Positions 1 through 6,378 of a DNA stretch of 20,753 nt are shown here, in pieces. Position numbers and translations under genes: made by a program. Source of the stretch: a virus; the IMG/VR virus record IMGVR_UViG_3300032304_000828, positions 1-20,753 of that record; one strand, given 5' to 3'. Under the pieces are notes generated by a model. It had not been told where the DNA came from and searched no databases. It saw nothing but the letters and a program-made list of their open reading frames with translations. Each line of letters opens with the position of its first letter. Position 1 is the first letter of the stretch.

Positions 1-200
1 CTAGTAATCGAATCTAAAGAACGTTCTTGTTTTTCTTGAAGGTTTGCAATTGCTTGAAGTATTTTAAGTTCTTCAGCAGCAAGTTTATTAAGTGCAGCTT
101 GTTTTTTAGATATATCTATAATATTTTCTGCTTTTGCTTGCTCTGCATAAATATTTTCAAGTTTTTCTTTTTGTATATCTAATGATGTTCTTTTAGCCAT
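1..200 (-). CDS. Partial coiled-coil protein, C-terminus outside window
   Basis: An ATG at 200-198 opens a frame that runs without a stop to the left edge, giving 66 complete codons. The translation starts MAKRTSLDIQKEKLENIYAE and continues as an unbroken stretch rich in Ala, Glu, Lys, Gln and Leu with heptad-like spacing, so a long helix or coiled coil is likely. I see no Cys, no membrane segment and no catalytic motif. It begins 7 bases after the stop of the preceding 72-aa gene, in the same direction, so the two are probably cotranscribed. The leader is A-rich with no Shine-Dalgarno sequence, like its neighbours. Function is unknown. Because it lies downstream of gp26, a tail or baseplate role is possible, but that is inference from position only. 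Confidence 0.7.
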   Translation of the reverse strand, partial: MAKRTSLDIQKEKLENIYAEQAKAENIIDISKKQAALNKLAAEELKILQAIANLQEKQERSLDSIT

Positions 201-207
201 AACTTAG

Positions 208-426
208 TTATTTAAAGTTTTTATTACCAGTCTTAGCAGTAGTATATTTAGAACTTTTATTTTTTTCTTGATATACTTTCATTGATTTACTTGCATTTTT
301 AGCGGCATTTTTAGCTTTATACGTAGCTTCAATAAATTCTTTTTTCTTAAAGAATTCTTGTTGACGCTTTGCAAATGATTTAGGAAATAATGCAACTAAT
401 GTACTTGCTAATATAGATGTTAACAT
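208..426 (-). CDS. Small basic protein with hydrophobic N-terminus, unknown function
   Basis: This 72-residue frame starts at an ATG. Residues 1-18 (MLTSILASTLVALFPKSF) are hydrophobic and could form a short membrane helix or an uncleaved signal. The remainder is very lysine-rich, with Ala/Lys/Asn runs (about residues 20-50) that look helical. I do not recognise a family. It is the first gene after the terminator at 468-499 and is followed 7 bases later by the coiled-coil gene at the left edge. The pair therefore looks like the start of a new transcription unit downstream of gp26. The upstream leader is AT-only with no Shine-Dalgarno. A small membrane-associated phage protein is possible, but nothing in the sequence assigns a role. 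Confidence 0.6.
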   Translation of the reverse strand: MLTSILASTLVALFPKSFAKRQQEFFKKKEFIEATYKAKNAAKNASKSMKVYQEKNKSSKYTTAKTGNKNFK

Positions 427-467
427 ATCTTTTTATTCTTTTATATTATTAATTATCGTTATACAGT

Positions 468-499
468 AAAAAAGCCCTTTTTACTTAGGGCTTCTTTTT
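468..499 (-). terminator. Intrinsic terminator, bidirectional in form
   Basis: On the minus strand a perfect 7-bp stem, AAGCCCT (493-487) with AGGGCTT (478-472), encloses an 8-base loop and is followed by a run of six T (473-468). The stem begins within the last codons of the small gene ending at 485. Read on the plus strand, the same hairpin is followed by a T-rich tract at 492-499, so it could stop transcription from both sides. Confidence 0.85.
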
Positions 500-679
500 C
501 ATAAAATCGGGTTTAGATATTTTAGGCATTTTGCCCTTTGCTTCTGAAGTTTGCTTTTCAATTTCTTCATTTTCTTTATTAACAAAGTCATTGATTTGTT
601 TAATATAGAATCTTCGAAGCCACACAGGTAAGGAATACACGCTCTCCCACGTAAATCCTCCTTTCCCGTGATATACCAA
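485..679 (-). CDS. Small protein overlapping/following gp26, possible frameshift extension of gp26
   Basis: The only usual start in this frame is a TTG at 679, giving 64 residues. However, the frame is open upstream to 754, 41 bases inside gp26, and contains no ATG or GTG. The protein-like part seems to begin before the TTG: codons 709-680 read KPILHTEIFN and run straight into LVYHGKGGFTWESVYSLPVW, then LRRFYIKQI and a charged, Lys/Glu-rich tail ending in KKKP. The aromatic and glycine pattern across the TTG looks like one continuous domain. I recall similar short frames after gp26 in marine T4-like phages but cannot verify this. Three readings are open: translation from TTG, a +1 (or -2) frameshift from gp26, or a one-base sequencing error in the seven-T run at 734-728. 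Coding is likely; the mode of expression is not settled. Confidence 0.65.
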   Translation of the reverse strand: MVYHGKGGFTWESVYSLPVWLRRFYIKQINDFVNKENEEIEKQTSEAKGKMPKISKPDFMKKKP

Positions 680-713
680 GTTAAATATCTCGGTATGCAG
701 AATGGGCTTATAG

Positions 714-754
714 TTAAGCCCCAGGCCAAAAAAAGTCCACTCCCACGGGTAAAT
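714..754 (-). promoter_or_regulatory. Candidate ribosomal frameshift window at the end of gp26
   Basis: The last codons of gp26 read GTG GAC TTT TTT TGG CCT GGG GCT TAA, including seven consecutive T (734-728). In the +1 frame the region from 754 to 485 has no stop, and it has no standard start before 679. A slip on the T run, or a +1 slip at CCT GGG just before the TAA, would append the downstream frame to gp26. Proline codons are known +1 slip sites in some phage tail chaperone genes. I see no obvious downstream pseudoknot. Confidence 0.35.
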
Positions 755-1568
755 TTAATTTGCCTTCATAATAACATTCTTGGCAAGTAAAATCAACATT
801 AAAATCTACACCTGGTGATATATTTTTAATGTGGTCTCTTAACCCTCTTGAATCTTGCGCAAATAATTCATTATCAACGAAATCATTAATATATTTTTTG
901 TCTTCGTTGCCGTCAACTGAAATAATAATATACTTTAATCTTGTAGTAAGATCTTTACTGATACCTGTTTTATTTGTCTTTTTAAGATTTTCAAGTTCTA
1001 GTTGAATTTTCTTTTCATCTCCGTGAGTAAGTAATTTAAATATCACTTCACGATTAGATGCTGGTAAAGTAAACTTAAATTGGTTTGCTTTAACCATTTC
1101 TACATTTTCAATATCAAATGCTTTTTCTTTTAATAAAGTTAAATCAAATGATATTTTAGATTCTTTAGTACATTCTGGACAAGTACAAGTAGCATCATAT
1201 ATTTTACCGTATCCTAATATTCTAGATGCAATCATAATAGCATCTTTATCAGCGCCAATTAAATCGTTATACTTAATAGGAGTTATAATTAATGCTTGAA
1301 ACAATTTATCTAATACAACTCCTTGTTTAATTAATGATTGAGTTGTAAGAATATCTTCTTCGGCGGCAGTCATATATTTTAATTCTATTGTGCCGCTTCT
1401 TAAAGGAGAATCTTCTGGATATAATAATCCTTTTGATGGTAATGAAATTACTTCCGTAGGGAAATTAATAGTTCTTACTTCTTTTTGCTTGTATTCTTGA
1501 ATAATACTGTTTTTTAAATCTTGGATAGAAGTTTTATCCATTGGATAATTGTCGTTTACTATACTCAT
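714..1568 (-). CDS. 26: T4 gp26-like baseplate hub / tail assembly protein
   Basis: The 284-residue product carries the signature of the T4 gp26 family. Around residues 37-62 it reads FPTEVISLPSKGLLYPEDSP then an R-x-G-x-I-E-L-K-Y stretch, followed by MTAAEEDIL (66-74) and a helical segment with LIKQGVVLDKLFQALI (79-94). Cys128, Cys130 and Cys133 (TCTCPEC), together with Cys262 and Cys265 (TCQEC), could form a zinc site, as in related proteins. It ends DFFWPGA. T4 gp26 acts in assembly of the central hub, around the tape measure protein. The start ATG follows an AT-only leader after the terminator at 1604-1630, so gp26 heads its own unit. The 3' end overlaps another open frame that may be joined to it by frameshifting. 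T4 gp26 is shorter (about 208 aa). Confidence 0.85.
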   Translation of the reverse strand: MSIVNDNYPMDKTSIQDLKNSIIQEYKQKEVRTINFPTEVISLPSKGLLYPEDSPLRSGTIELKYMTAAEEDILTTQSLIKQGVVLDKLFQALIITPIKYNDLIGADKDAIMIASRILGYGKIYDATCTCPECTKESKISFDLTLLKEKAFDIENVEMVKANQFKFTLPASNREVIFKLLTHGDEKKIQLELENLKKTNKTGISKDLTTRLKYIIISVDGNEDKKYINDFVDNELFAQDSRGLRDHIKNISPGVDFNVDFTCQECYYEGKLNLPVGVDFFWPGA

Positions 1569-1603
1569 AACATATTTACTTTATTATAATTATCTCAATC
1601 ATG

Positions 1604-1630
1604 AAAAAGGCCCGCATTTTATTGCAAGCC
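1604..1630 (-). terminator. Intrinsic terminator between the 101-aa gene and gp26
   Basis: On the minus strand an 8-bp stem, GGCTTGCA (1630-1623) with TGCGGGCC (1616-1609), includes two G-U pairs and has a loop of six bases. It is followed directly by five T (1608-1604). It would end the transcript carrying the tail tube, ferritin and 101-aa genes before gp26. Confidence 0.75.
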
Positions 1631-1665
1631 AATTTCGGGGTAACTTCGGGAAAAGTTAATATTGT

Positions 1666-1971
1666 TTAATCTAAAGTTCTGATATGATCCATTATATAAT
1701 CAAATATTTCTTCTGATTCAAATCCATCTTCTTTTAAATCTCTTATAATACTTGATGCTGCATTAACTAAAGAATTTATATCTTTCTGACTTACTAAACC
1801 ATCCATACGAGAATATCCTTCAGCATCTATTTCTTTAATAGGTTCTTTTGTTTCTTTCTTAGCTTCGTATTCATCCATTACTTCTTTAATAGTTGGTAAT
1901 GGCTTACCTGCTTTACGTTCCCAAGCAAATCCTTCTTTAAGAAGAGACTTTAATTTTATTTGTTTTGTCAT
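1666..1971 (-). CDS. Small charged protein with LLKE N-terminus, unknown function
   Basis: The 101-residue, largely helical, charged product starts MTKQIKLKSLLKEGFAWERK and then has GKPLPTIKEVMDEYEAKKE. The C-terminal half (residues 58-100) appears to be a separate small helical bundle. I recall marine T4-like phages carrying several unrelated proteins that begin with a K-L-x-x-L-L-x-E element like this one. The L-x-E tripeptide at 11-13 matches the cleavage rule of the T4 prohead protease gp21, so a packaged or capsid-targeted protein is a possibility. It sits 12 bases downstream of the ferritin gene and before a terminator, so it ends the tail tube operon. No enzyme motif is visible. Confidence 0.75.
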   Translation of the reverse strand: MTKQIKLKSLLKEGFAWERKAGKPLPTIKEVMDEYEAKKETKEPIKEIDAEGYSRMDGLVSQKDINSLVNAASSIIRDLKEDGFESEEIFDYIMDHIRTLD

Positions 1972-1983
1972 TGTTGTTTAATG

Positions 1984-2505
1984 TTATTTAAAATATGTTT
2001 GCTCAAAGTATAATACTTCGAAATTATTTTCTACATTTACAAGCATCGCTGCATTTAGTAAATCTGAATATTCAATTACTGATTGATTTTGACCCATTCT
2101 ATATGCCGTTAAAAAATCAAATGTATTTAAATCGCTAGAAAATAATTCTTTAGAATCTTTTAAATATGCTTCATAAAGAGCATATTCAATTTGATAAGCT
2201 TTATTAACAATATCAATTAAGTTTGTAAATGCTACATTACCTTTAATTGATGGCATATTAGGAACAACATTCCAATCTACTAAATACTTTTGAATGCCTT
2301 CTGCATGCTCTAATTCATTATCAGCTTCTTCCGCAAAAAATGCAGCAGCTTTTAAATACCCTTCACCAGCGCACCAATTATGGGCATTTCTGTAAAAGTA
2401 ATGAGCCCCGTATTCGTCTTTTAATCTCTCCGTTAATTTTGTTACCGTTTCAGGTGCCAAGACCTTCGGATTTTTTATACTTGATTGTGATGCCTGTGTA
2501 ATCAT
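1984..2505 (-). CDS. Ferritin-like iron-oxidising protein
   Basis: The 173-residue protein aligns by eye with E. coli ferritin FtnA through helices A to D. LTERLKDEYGAHYFYRNA with NWC (24-45) matches helix A, where Glu31 corresponds to ferroxidase Glu17. EEADNELEHAEGIQKYL (59-75) matches helix B, with Glu64 and His67 corresponding to Glu50 and His53. YQIEYALYEAY (104-114) supplies Glu107 for Glu94. YRMGQNQ (135-141) supplies Gln139 for Gln127. The iron-binding set of the ferroxidase centre thus seems intact. FtnA Glu130 falls opposite a non-acidic residue. The C-terminal helix E is short. Ferritins oxidise Fe(II) and store it in a 24-subunit shell in the cytoplasm. The gene lies 17 bases after the tail tube gene and 12 before the 101-aa gene, all in one direction, so it is expressed with late tail genes. 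Whether it assembles a shell or joins the virion cannot be told. Confidence 0.88.
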   Translation of the reverse strand: MITQASQSSIKNPKVLAPETVTKLTERLKDEYGAHYFYRNAHNWCAGEGYLKAAAFFAEEADNELEHAEGIQKYLVDWNVVPNMPSIKGNVAFTNLIDIVNKAYQIEYALYEAYLKDSKELFSSDLNTFDFLTAYRMGQNQSVIEYSDLLNAAMLVNVENNFEVLYFEQTYFK

Positions 2506-2522
2506 AATTTATTGTAAAATTA

Positions 2523-3014
2523 CTAGTAATTTAATATAGCGTAATCGTAAGTAATAGTAACTGTAATAGTTACTGCTTCTCCGTCATTCGCCCAATCCAT
2601 TTCATTAAAATTAACATCTGAACACCAAGCGCCTTTTAATACCCATTCTTCTACTTTATCACCTACTGGTCCTAAAGAATTAAAAGTAATGTCTTTTTTG
2701 TAAAAATCACTATATCCATCACGTCCTGTTACGCTTTCATGTCCTAAACGAATCCATTCCATAATAGCTTGAGCTCCTGAAGGTACAATTGGATCATATA
2801 ACGTAATAGAAATATCTTGCCAACGTGACTTACCTTTTACTTTTCTATCTACGTTGATATGATCTAATACTGTTATATTTGACGTTAAATTGGGTCTAGC
2901 AGCGGCTTTAATAATGAAAGAAGGAATACCTTCAATATACATAAAGAATCTATTAGTTTGTTTTGGTTCCCAACTTTGGAACATTATTTCCGAAGGGTCT
3001 AATATTTCTGGCAT
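2523..3014 (-). CDS. 19: Tail tube protein, T4 gp19-like
   Basis: At 163 residues the product has the same length as T4 gp19. The N-terminus contains QTNRFFMYIEGIPSFIIKAA (19-38), the typical opening of the tube family, followed by the HINVDRKVKGKSRWQDISIT segment with LYDPIVPSGA. The C-terminus is a repeated beta strand, EAVTITVTITYDYA. Gp19 subunits stack as hexameric rings to form the inner tube through which DNA passes, surrounded by the gp18 sheath. It is the first minus-strand gene left of the homing endonuclease, and a motif resembling other unit-start motifs in this window lies about 21 bases upstream. In T4 genes 18 and 19 are adjacent; here they are about 4 kb apart. Confidence 0.95.
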   Translation of the reverse strand: MPEILDPSEIMFQSWEPKQTNRFFMYIEGIPSFIIKAAARPNLTSNITVLDHINVDRKVKGKSRWQDISITLYDPIVPSGAQAIMEWIRLGHESVTGRDGYSDFYKKDITFNSLGPVGDKVEEWVLKGAWCSDVNFNEMDWANDGEAVTITVTITYDYAILNY

Positions 3015-3035
3015 ATTTTTATATGATTATATTTG

Positions 3036-3054
3036 TTATTTAATATAAATATCA
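3036..3054 (-). promoter_or_regulatory. Shared AT-rich motif upstream of the tail tube gene (candidate promoter)
   Basis: On the minus strand this reads TGATATTTATATTAAATAA. The same 19 bases occur at 15099-15117, and related versions lie at 6906-6924 and 9989-10007. All four are in gaps next to the start of a minus-strand unit. It may be a phage late promoter. Read on the plus strand it contains TATAAATA, the T4 late promoter core, which would face the homing endonuclease, so its orientation is ambiguous. Confidence 0.35.
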
Positions 3055-3110
3055 TACCTATATACTTTTTTTAGTTTCTTGGTAATTTAATTTAAATTTA
3101 TTATAATTAT

Positions 3111-3118
3111 TATAAATA
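3111..3118 (+). promoter_or_regulatory. TATAAATA late-promoter-like box before the homing endonuclease
   Basis: A perfect match to the T4 late promoter core lies 11 bases before the plus-strand ATG at 3130. A transcript starting there would have almost no leader. An AAAGAG purine stretch (3118-3123) lies at a plausible Shine-Dalgarno distance, which the minus-strand genes lack. In DNA this AT-rich the box could occur by chance. Confidence 0.35.
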
Positions 3119-3129
3119 AAGAGCCTAAA

Positions 3130-4590
3130 ATGACTAATAACCCTGGAAGGAAACCTGGCATTAAACGAATAGGAGAATGTCCGATATGTAATATATCATT
3201 TGAATGTAATCCAAGTAATAAAAAAATATACTGTAGTAAAAAATGTGCTAATACAGATCCTGTCGTTAAAGATAAGATACGGGCTGGGCTAAAGGAATCA
3301 TGGAACGGTATTCATCCTATGTTAAGAGATGATGTAAAGAAAAAGCATAAAGAAACAATGATTAAAAACCATGGCGTTGAATATACTATGAAAAACCCAG
3401 AGCTGGTTAAAAGATCTTTAGAAACTAAACTAAAGAAATTTGGACCATCGATGAATAATTTAGAAAAGAGAAAAGAAACTAATTTATTAAGATATGGTTA
3501 TACTCATTCTAATTTTGCTTCACTTCAAAAAAGATATGATGTTAAATATGAAAAGATAATTAATTCATGGAAACATATTATACCATTATTTACTAAAGAA
3601 GAATATCATGGATGTGCACATACTGAAAGATATGATTTTCAATGTGTTGAATGTAATTATTCTTTTAATGTATCTATTGATAATGGATATATACCGCATT
3701 GTAGAATATGCGCTAATAAAAATAATCAAGTATCTAAATCTTCTGGAGAATATCAAATTATCGATTATATTAAGTCAATTGCTCCAAATTTGACGATTGA
3801 ACATAGCAACAGAAATATACTAAATGGAAAAGAATTGGATATTTATATACCAGAATTAAAATTAGCTATTGAATATAATGGTATATATTGGCATTCAGAG
3901 TCAAATGGAAAAAATAAACGGTTCCATATCAATAAAACGAATAGTTGTGCTCATTTTGGTATTCAATTATTACATATATTTGATTATCAATGGGACTTAA
4001 ACCAAGATATTATTAAATCATTAATAGCATCAAAAATACATCAAACGAAGCCGATATATGCTAGAAAATGTAAAATTAAAAAAATTACATCAAAAATTAA
4101 AAATGAATTTTTAAATAATACTCATATACAAGGCCAATGTAATTCTTCAATTAACTTAGGATTATATTACAATGATGAATTAGTTTCAGTAATTACTTTT
4201 GGAAAATCTAGATATGATAAAAAATATGAATATGAACTATTACGATATTCATCTAAACTGCATACTACAGTTGTAGGTGGATTTTCTAAATTACTTAAGT
4301 ATTTTATTAAAGAATATGCTCCTAAAAATATAATGACATATTGCGACAGAAATACTTCCACCGGCAATGTTTATTTAAAAAATGGATTTTCTTTAGTAAA
4401 CATAGTAGACCCTGGGTATTTTTATTTTAAAGATTATAATGTGTATAGTAGAGAGCAATTCCAAAAACATACTCTATCATCAAAATTAAAATATTATGAT
4501 AGTAATTTAACTGAATATCAAAATATGAAAGTTAATAAATATGATAGAGTATGGAATTGTGGAAATTTTAAGTTCGAACTTATTACCTAA
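3130..4590 (+). CDS. Free-standing homing endonuclease, Vsr-like / EDxHD type
   Basis: The 486-residue protein is modular. A first zinc-finger-like site has Cys17, Cys20, Cys35 and Cys39. Residues 60-140 hold repeated helix segments with K-x-x-G-V/Y-x-x-T/S (HGVEYTMKNPELVKRSLETK, LRYGYTHSNFASLQKR), like DNA-binding repeats of homing enzymes. A second Cys cluster is C172, C175, C191 and C194. The nuclease core has Glu207 (SSGEYQI), Asp237 in KELDIYIPELKLAIEYNG, His255 in YWHSE, and Asp285 in HIFDYQWD, which fits the E-D-x-H-D arrangement of I-Bth0305I-type enzymes. The C-terminal part (about 315-445) has a TFGKSRYDKK to VVGGFSKLLKYF to GNVYLKNGF pattern that I recall accompanying such nucleases in phages. 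It is the only plus-strand gene and stops four bases from the end of the convergent GAF-like gene. These features indicate a mobile intergenic gene rather than a structural gene. Confidence 0.88.
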   Translation: MTNNPGRKPGIKRIGECPICNISFECNPSNKKIYCSKKCANTDPVVKDKIRAGLKESWNGIHPMLRDDVKKKHKETMIKNHGVEYTMKNPELVKRSLETKLKKFGPSMNNLEKRKETNLLRYGYTHSNFASLQKRYDVKYEKIINSWKHIIPLFTKEEYHGCAHTERYDFQCVECNYSFNVSIDNGYIPHCRICANKNNQVSKSSGEYQIIDYIKSIAPNLTIEHSNRNILNGKELDIYIPELKLAIEYNGIYWHSESNGKNKRFHINKTNSCAHFGIQLLHIFDYQWDLNQDIIKSLIASKIHQTKPIYARKCKIKKITSKIKNEFLNNTHIQGQCNSSINLGLYYNDELVSVITFGKSRYDKKYEYELLRYSSKLHTTVVGGFSKLLKYFIKEYAPKNIMTYCDRNTSTGNVYLKNGFSLVNIVDPGYFYFKDYNVYSREQFQKHTLSSKLKYYDSNLTEYQNMKVNKYDRVWNCGNFKFELIT

Positions 4591-4594
4591 TATT

Positions 4595-5221
4595 TTATTT
4601 TTTTCGTAAAAAAGCATCTAATAAAACACCTATTTGAGCTGCATGAGTTTTTATATTGTCGTATACTTCGTCATTTAAATCTTTTTTACGTTTTGTTGCT
4701 TCGGCTGAAAGAACGCCGATCATTTTTCCGTCAATGTTTTTAAGAGCAAACATATACGAAGATTTACAATTTGTTTCTTCTGCCAAATAACGTAATCCGT
4801 AAGTTGGTGTTTCTTCGTCTTTATAATCTACAATAATAATTCTGTCGTGATCTAAAAGTCTGTTAATTGATTTACTGAATAAATTTATCGGTATATTTTG
4901 AAAGTTATGGCGAATTGATTCAGCATTTGTACTTACAGCTTCATATATCATAGAAAACTTTTGAATAGATTTTCCTGTAGGATAAAAATGTCCCCCATTA
5001 TGAAATTGGGTAATCCAAACACGATCTAATAAAGATTCATCTAATATTTGATCTAAAATTTTACAAATAATTTCACCATTCTCTGCCGCATCTTTAATAG
5101 GGTCTTTGGTTTTTTTATGTTCTTGAAGATAATGTCTTGCTACTAATATAGCAACAGGCCCTAATACGCCGGTTAAGAACGCCGGTAATGAACTAGATAC
5201 GATACTTAATATACTTTCCAT
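4595..5221 (-). CDS. Membrane-anchored GAF-like domain protein
   Basis: Residues 7-30 (SSSLPAFLTGVLGPVAILVARH) are a hydrophobic helix followed by a basic, charged linker, suggesting an N-terminal membrane anchor. The rest (about 45-208) looks like a GAF domain. A helix (ICKILDQILDESLLDRV) leads into ITQFHNGGHFYPTGKSIQKF, then a long middle part, RIIIVDYKDEE, and a late beta-alpha segment IDGKMIGVLSAEATKRKK. GAF domains bind small ligands or mediate dimer contacts. No output domain (kinase, cyclase) is attached. A combination of a holin-like membrane helix with a sensor would be one reading, but no lysis genes are in view. It lies 41 bases downstream of the 361-aa gene and is the last of that run before the homing endonuclease. 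Fold assignment is by pattern and is moderately sure; the role is unknown. Confidence 0.65.
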   Translation of the reverse strand: MESILSIVSSSLPAFLTGVLGPVAILVARHYLQEHKKTKDPIKDAAENGEIICKILDQILDESLLDRVWITQFHNGGHFYPTGKSIQKFSMIYEAVSTNAESIRHNFQNIPINLFSKSINRLLDHDRIIIVDYKDEETPTYGLRYLAEETNCKSSYMFALKNIDGKMIGVLSAEATKRKKDLNDEVYDNIKTHAAQIGVLLDAFLRKK

Positions 5222-5262
5222 AATATAAGATTATTGTTCGTTATAGTAGAAATATACAGATA

Positions 5263-6348
5263 TTATATTTTAGTTAATTGAGGAGTATATGGAGATACTT
5301 TACTAAAATTGTTTCTGATAACAGGGTTTGTATATGCTTTAGTTTTATCTTTAGCAGTAATGTCTTTGCCCATTGAAAATGCGCTAGGTCCATTTAATTT
5401 AATAATGATATCTTGAGGATTTCCTTTTGATGGAATAACAGTTACTTTTACTTTAGAAAATCTTCCGCCAACACCGGTAATTTTATTTATCTCAGCTTGA
5501 AGTGCGGCTAATGCTGCTTCTCTATTATCTTTTGCAACTAATCTAAATGCTACTGCTGTGTCATAATCTGCTGATTCATCAACACCTGTTTCTCTACGAA
5601 ATTGATTAGCATCTTTTTCCATTTCATCTGCAGTCATTTGATCAAGCCATACTTTTTTAAATTCGTTAAAGTTTCTTACTGGCTTTCCATATAATTCAAT
5701 CGTCCCTTCTTCTGTATCAATATAAATATCAGCCGTTTGATAGCCCATATCTAATATTAATGTACTATAATCTTTTCCAATAGCAGTACCACCTGTAATA
5801 CGTTTGCCAGCTTTTTCTGCCCACGAAGCTACTGTATTAACTAAAGAAGATACGCCGTTTCTTTTGGCAAATTTTTTAATGTTATCAGGTACATAAGCTT
5901 CAGTTATTTTATTAGTAGATCGTTCTGATAATACTTCTTTAATGACTTCTCCAATCATTTTAGTTAGTTCTGATTTTTTCATAGTATTTTCTTTTAATGA
6001 TAATCCTCTTTTAGCCATTTCTATTTTTACTAGTTTTTGCTGAAATGCTAATGGAGAATTTGGAATACCATTATTATCTTTAGCCCATGCAATTAAAGTA
6101 CTATCTGGTAATTCTTTAACTTGTGTTGCAAATTCTCTCGGAGTCATACTTTTATCCCATAATACTTTGCGAGCTACTTTTGTTAATGTTGATGCTTCAT
6201 TAGTTTTACCTTCGTTAGCATTTATATGTAATGCTGCTAAGTAGTTTTTTAATGCTTCTTTAGTACCTTTAGTATGTCCAACGACTTTACCGGTATCTTT
6301 TTTAGTAACGACATATTTGTCGCCTTGTTTATGATATGAATATGGCAT
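5263..6348 (-). CDS. Multi-domain phage protein with L/I-x-E cluster, unknown function
   Basis: The 361-residue product seems to have three parts. Residues 1-48 (starting MPYSYHKQGDKYVVTKKDTG, then KVVGHTKGTKEALKNYLAAL) form a small domain that I recall at the N-terminus of several phage proteins. Residues 52-115 are helical. Residues 118-150 are dense in L/I-x-E tripeptides: LKE, IGE, IKE, LSE and ITE. A Met at 123 begins MKKSELTKMIGEVIKE, which looks like another protein start, so the gene may be a fusion or have an internal start. The C-terminal region (150-361) alternates strands and helices with a WLDQMTADEMEKDANQFRR helix; I do not recognise it. The tripeptide cluster fits the cut-site rule of T4 gp21 protease, hinting at a head-packaged protein. 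It is 30 bases downstream of the 123-aa gene. No catalytic motif is evident. Confidence 0.75.
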   Translation of the reverse strand: MPYSYHKQGDKYVVTKKDTGKVVGHTKGTKEALKNYLAALHINANEGKTNEASTLTKVARKVLWDKSMTPREFATQVKELPDSTLIAWAKDNNGIPNSPLAFQQKLVKIEMAKRGLSLKENTMKKSELTKMIGEVIKEVLSERSTNKITEAYVPDNIKKFAKRNGVSSLVNTVASWAEKAGKRITGGTAIGKDYSTLILDMGYQTADIYIDTEEGTIELYGKPVRNFNEFKKVWLDQMTADEMEKDANQFRRETGVDESADYDTAVAFRLVAKDNREAALAALQAEINKITGVGGRFSKVKVTVIPSKGNPQDIIIKLNGPSAFSMGKDITAKDKTKAYTNPVIRNNFSKVSPYTPQLTKI

Positions 6349-6378
6349 ATTGATTTATGTTTCTTTATTATATAATTA

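Noticed and set aside
499-729. Alternative frame starting at a TTG within the seven-T run, the -1 frame of gp26
   Set aside because: Its product lacks protein-like patterns and runs opposite in frame to the domain-like reading in the +1 frame; it would also be reached only by a poor slip site.
1631-1650. Direct repeat TTCGGG twice within 20 bases upstream of the terminator at 1604
   Set aside because: Too short to support a specific element and no matching copies were noticed elsewhere.
4588-4620. Hairpin-like T6-CGT-A6 between the homing endonuclease and the GAF-like gene as a bidirectional terminator
   Set aside because: The stem is only A-T pairs and lies largely in the coding end of the GAF-like gene (RKK codons), so it has little predictive weight.
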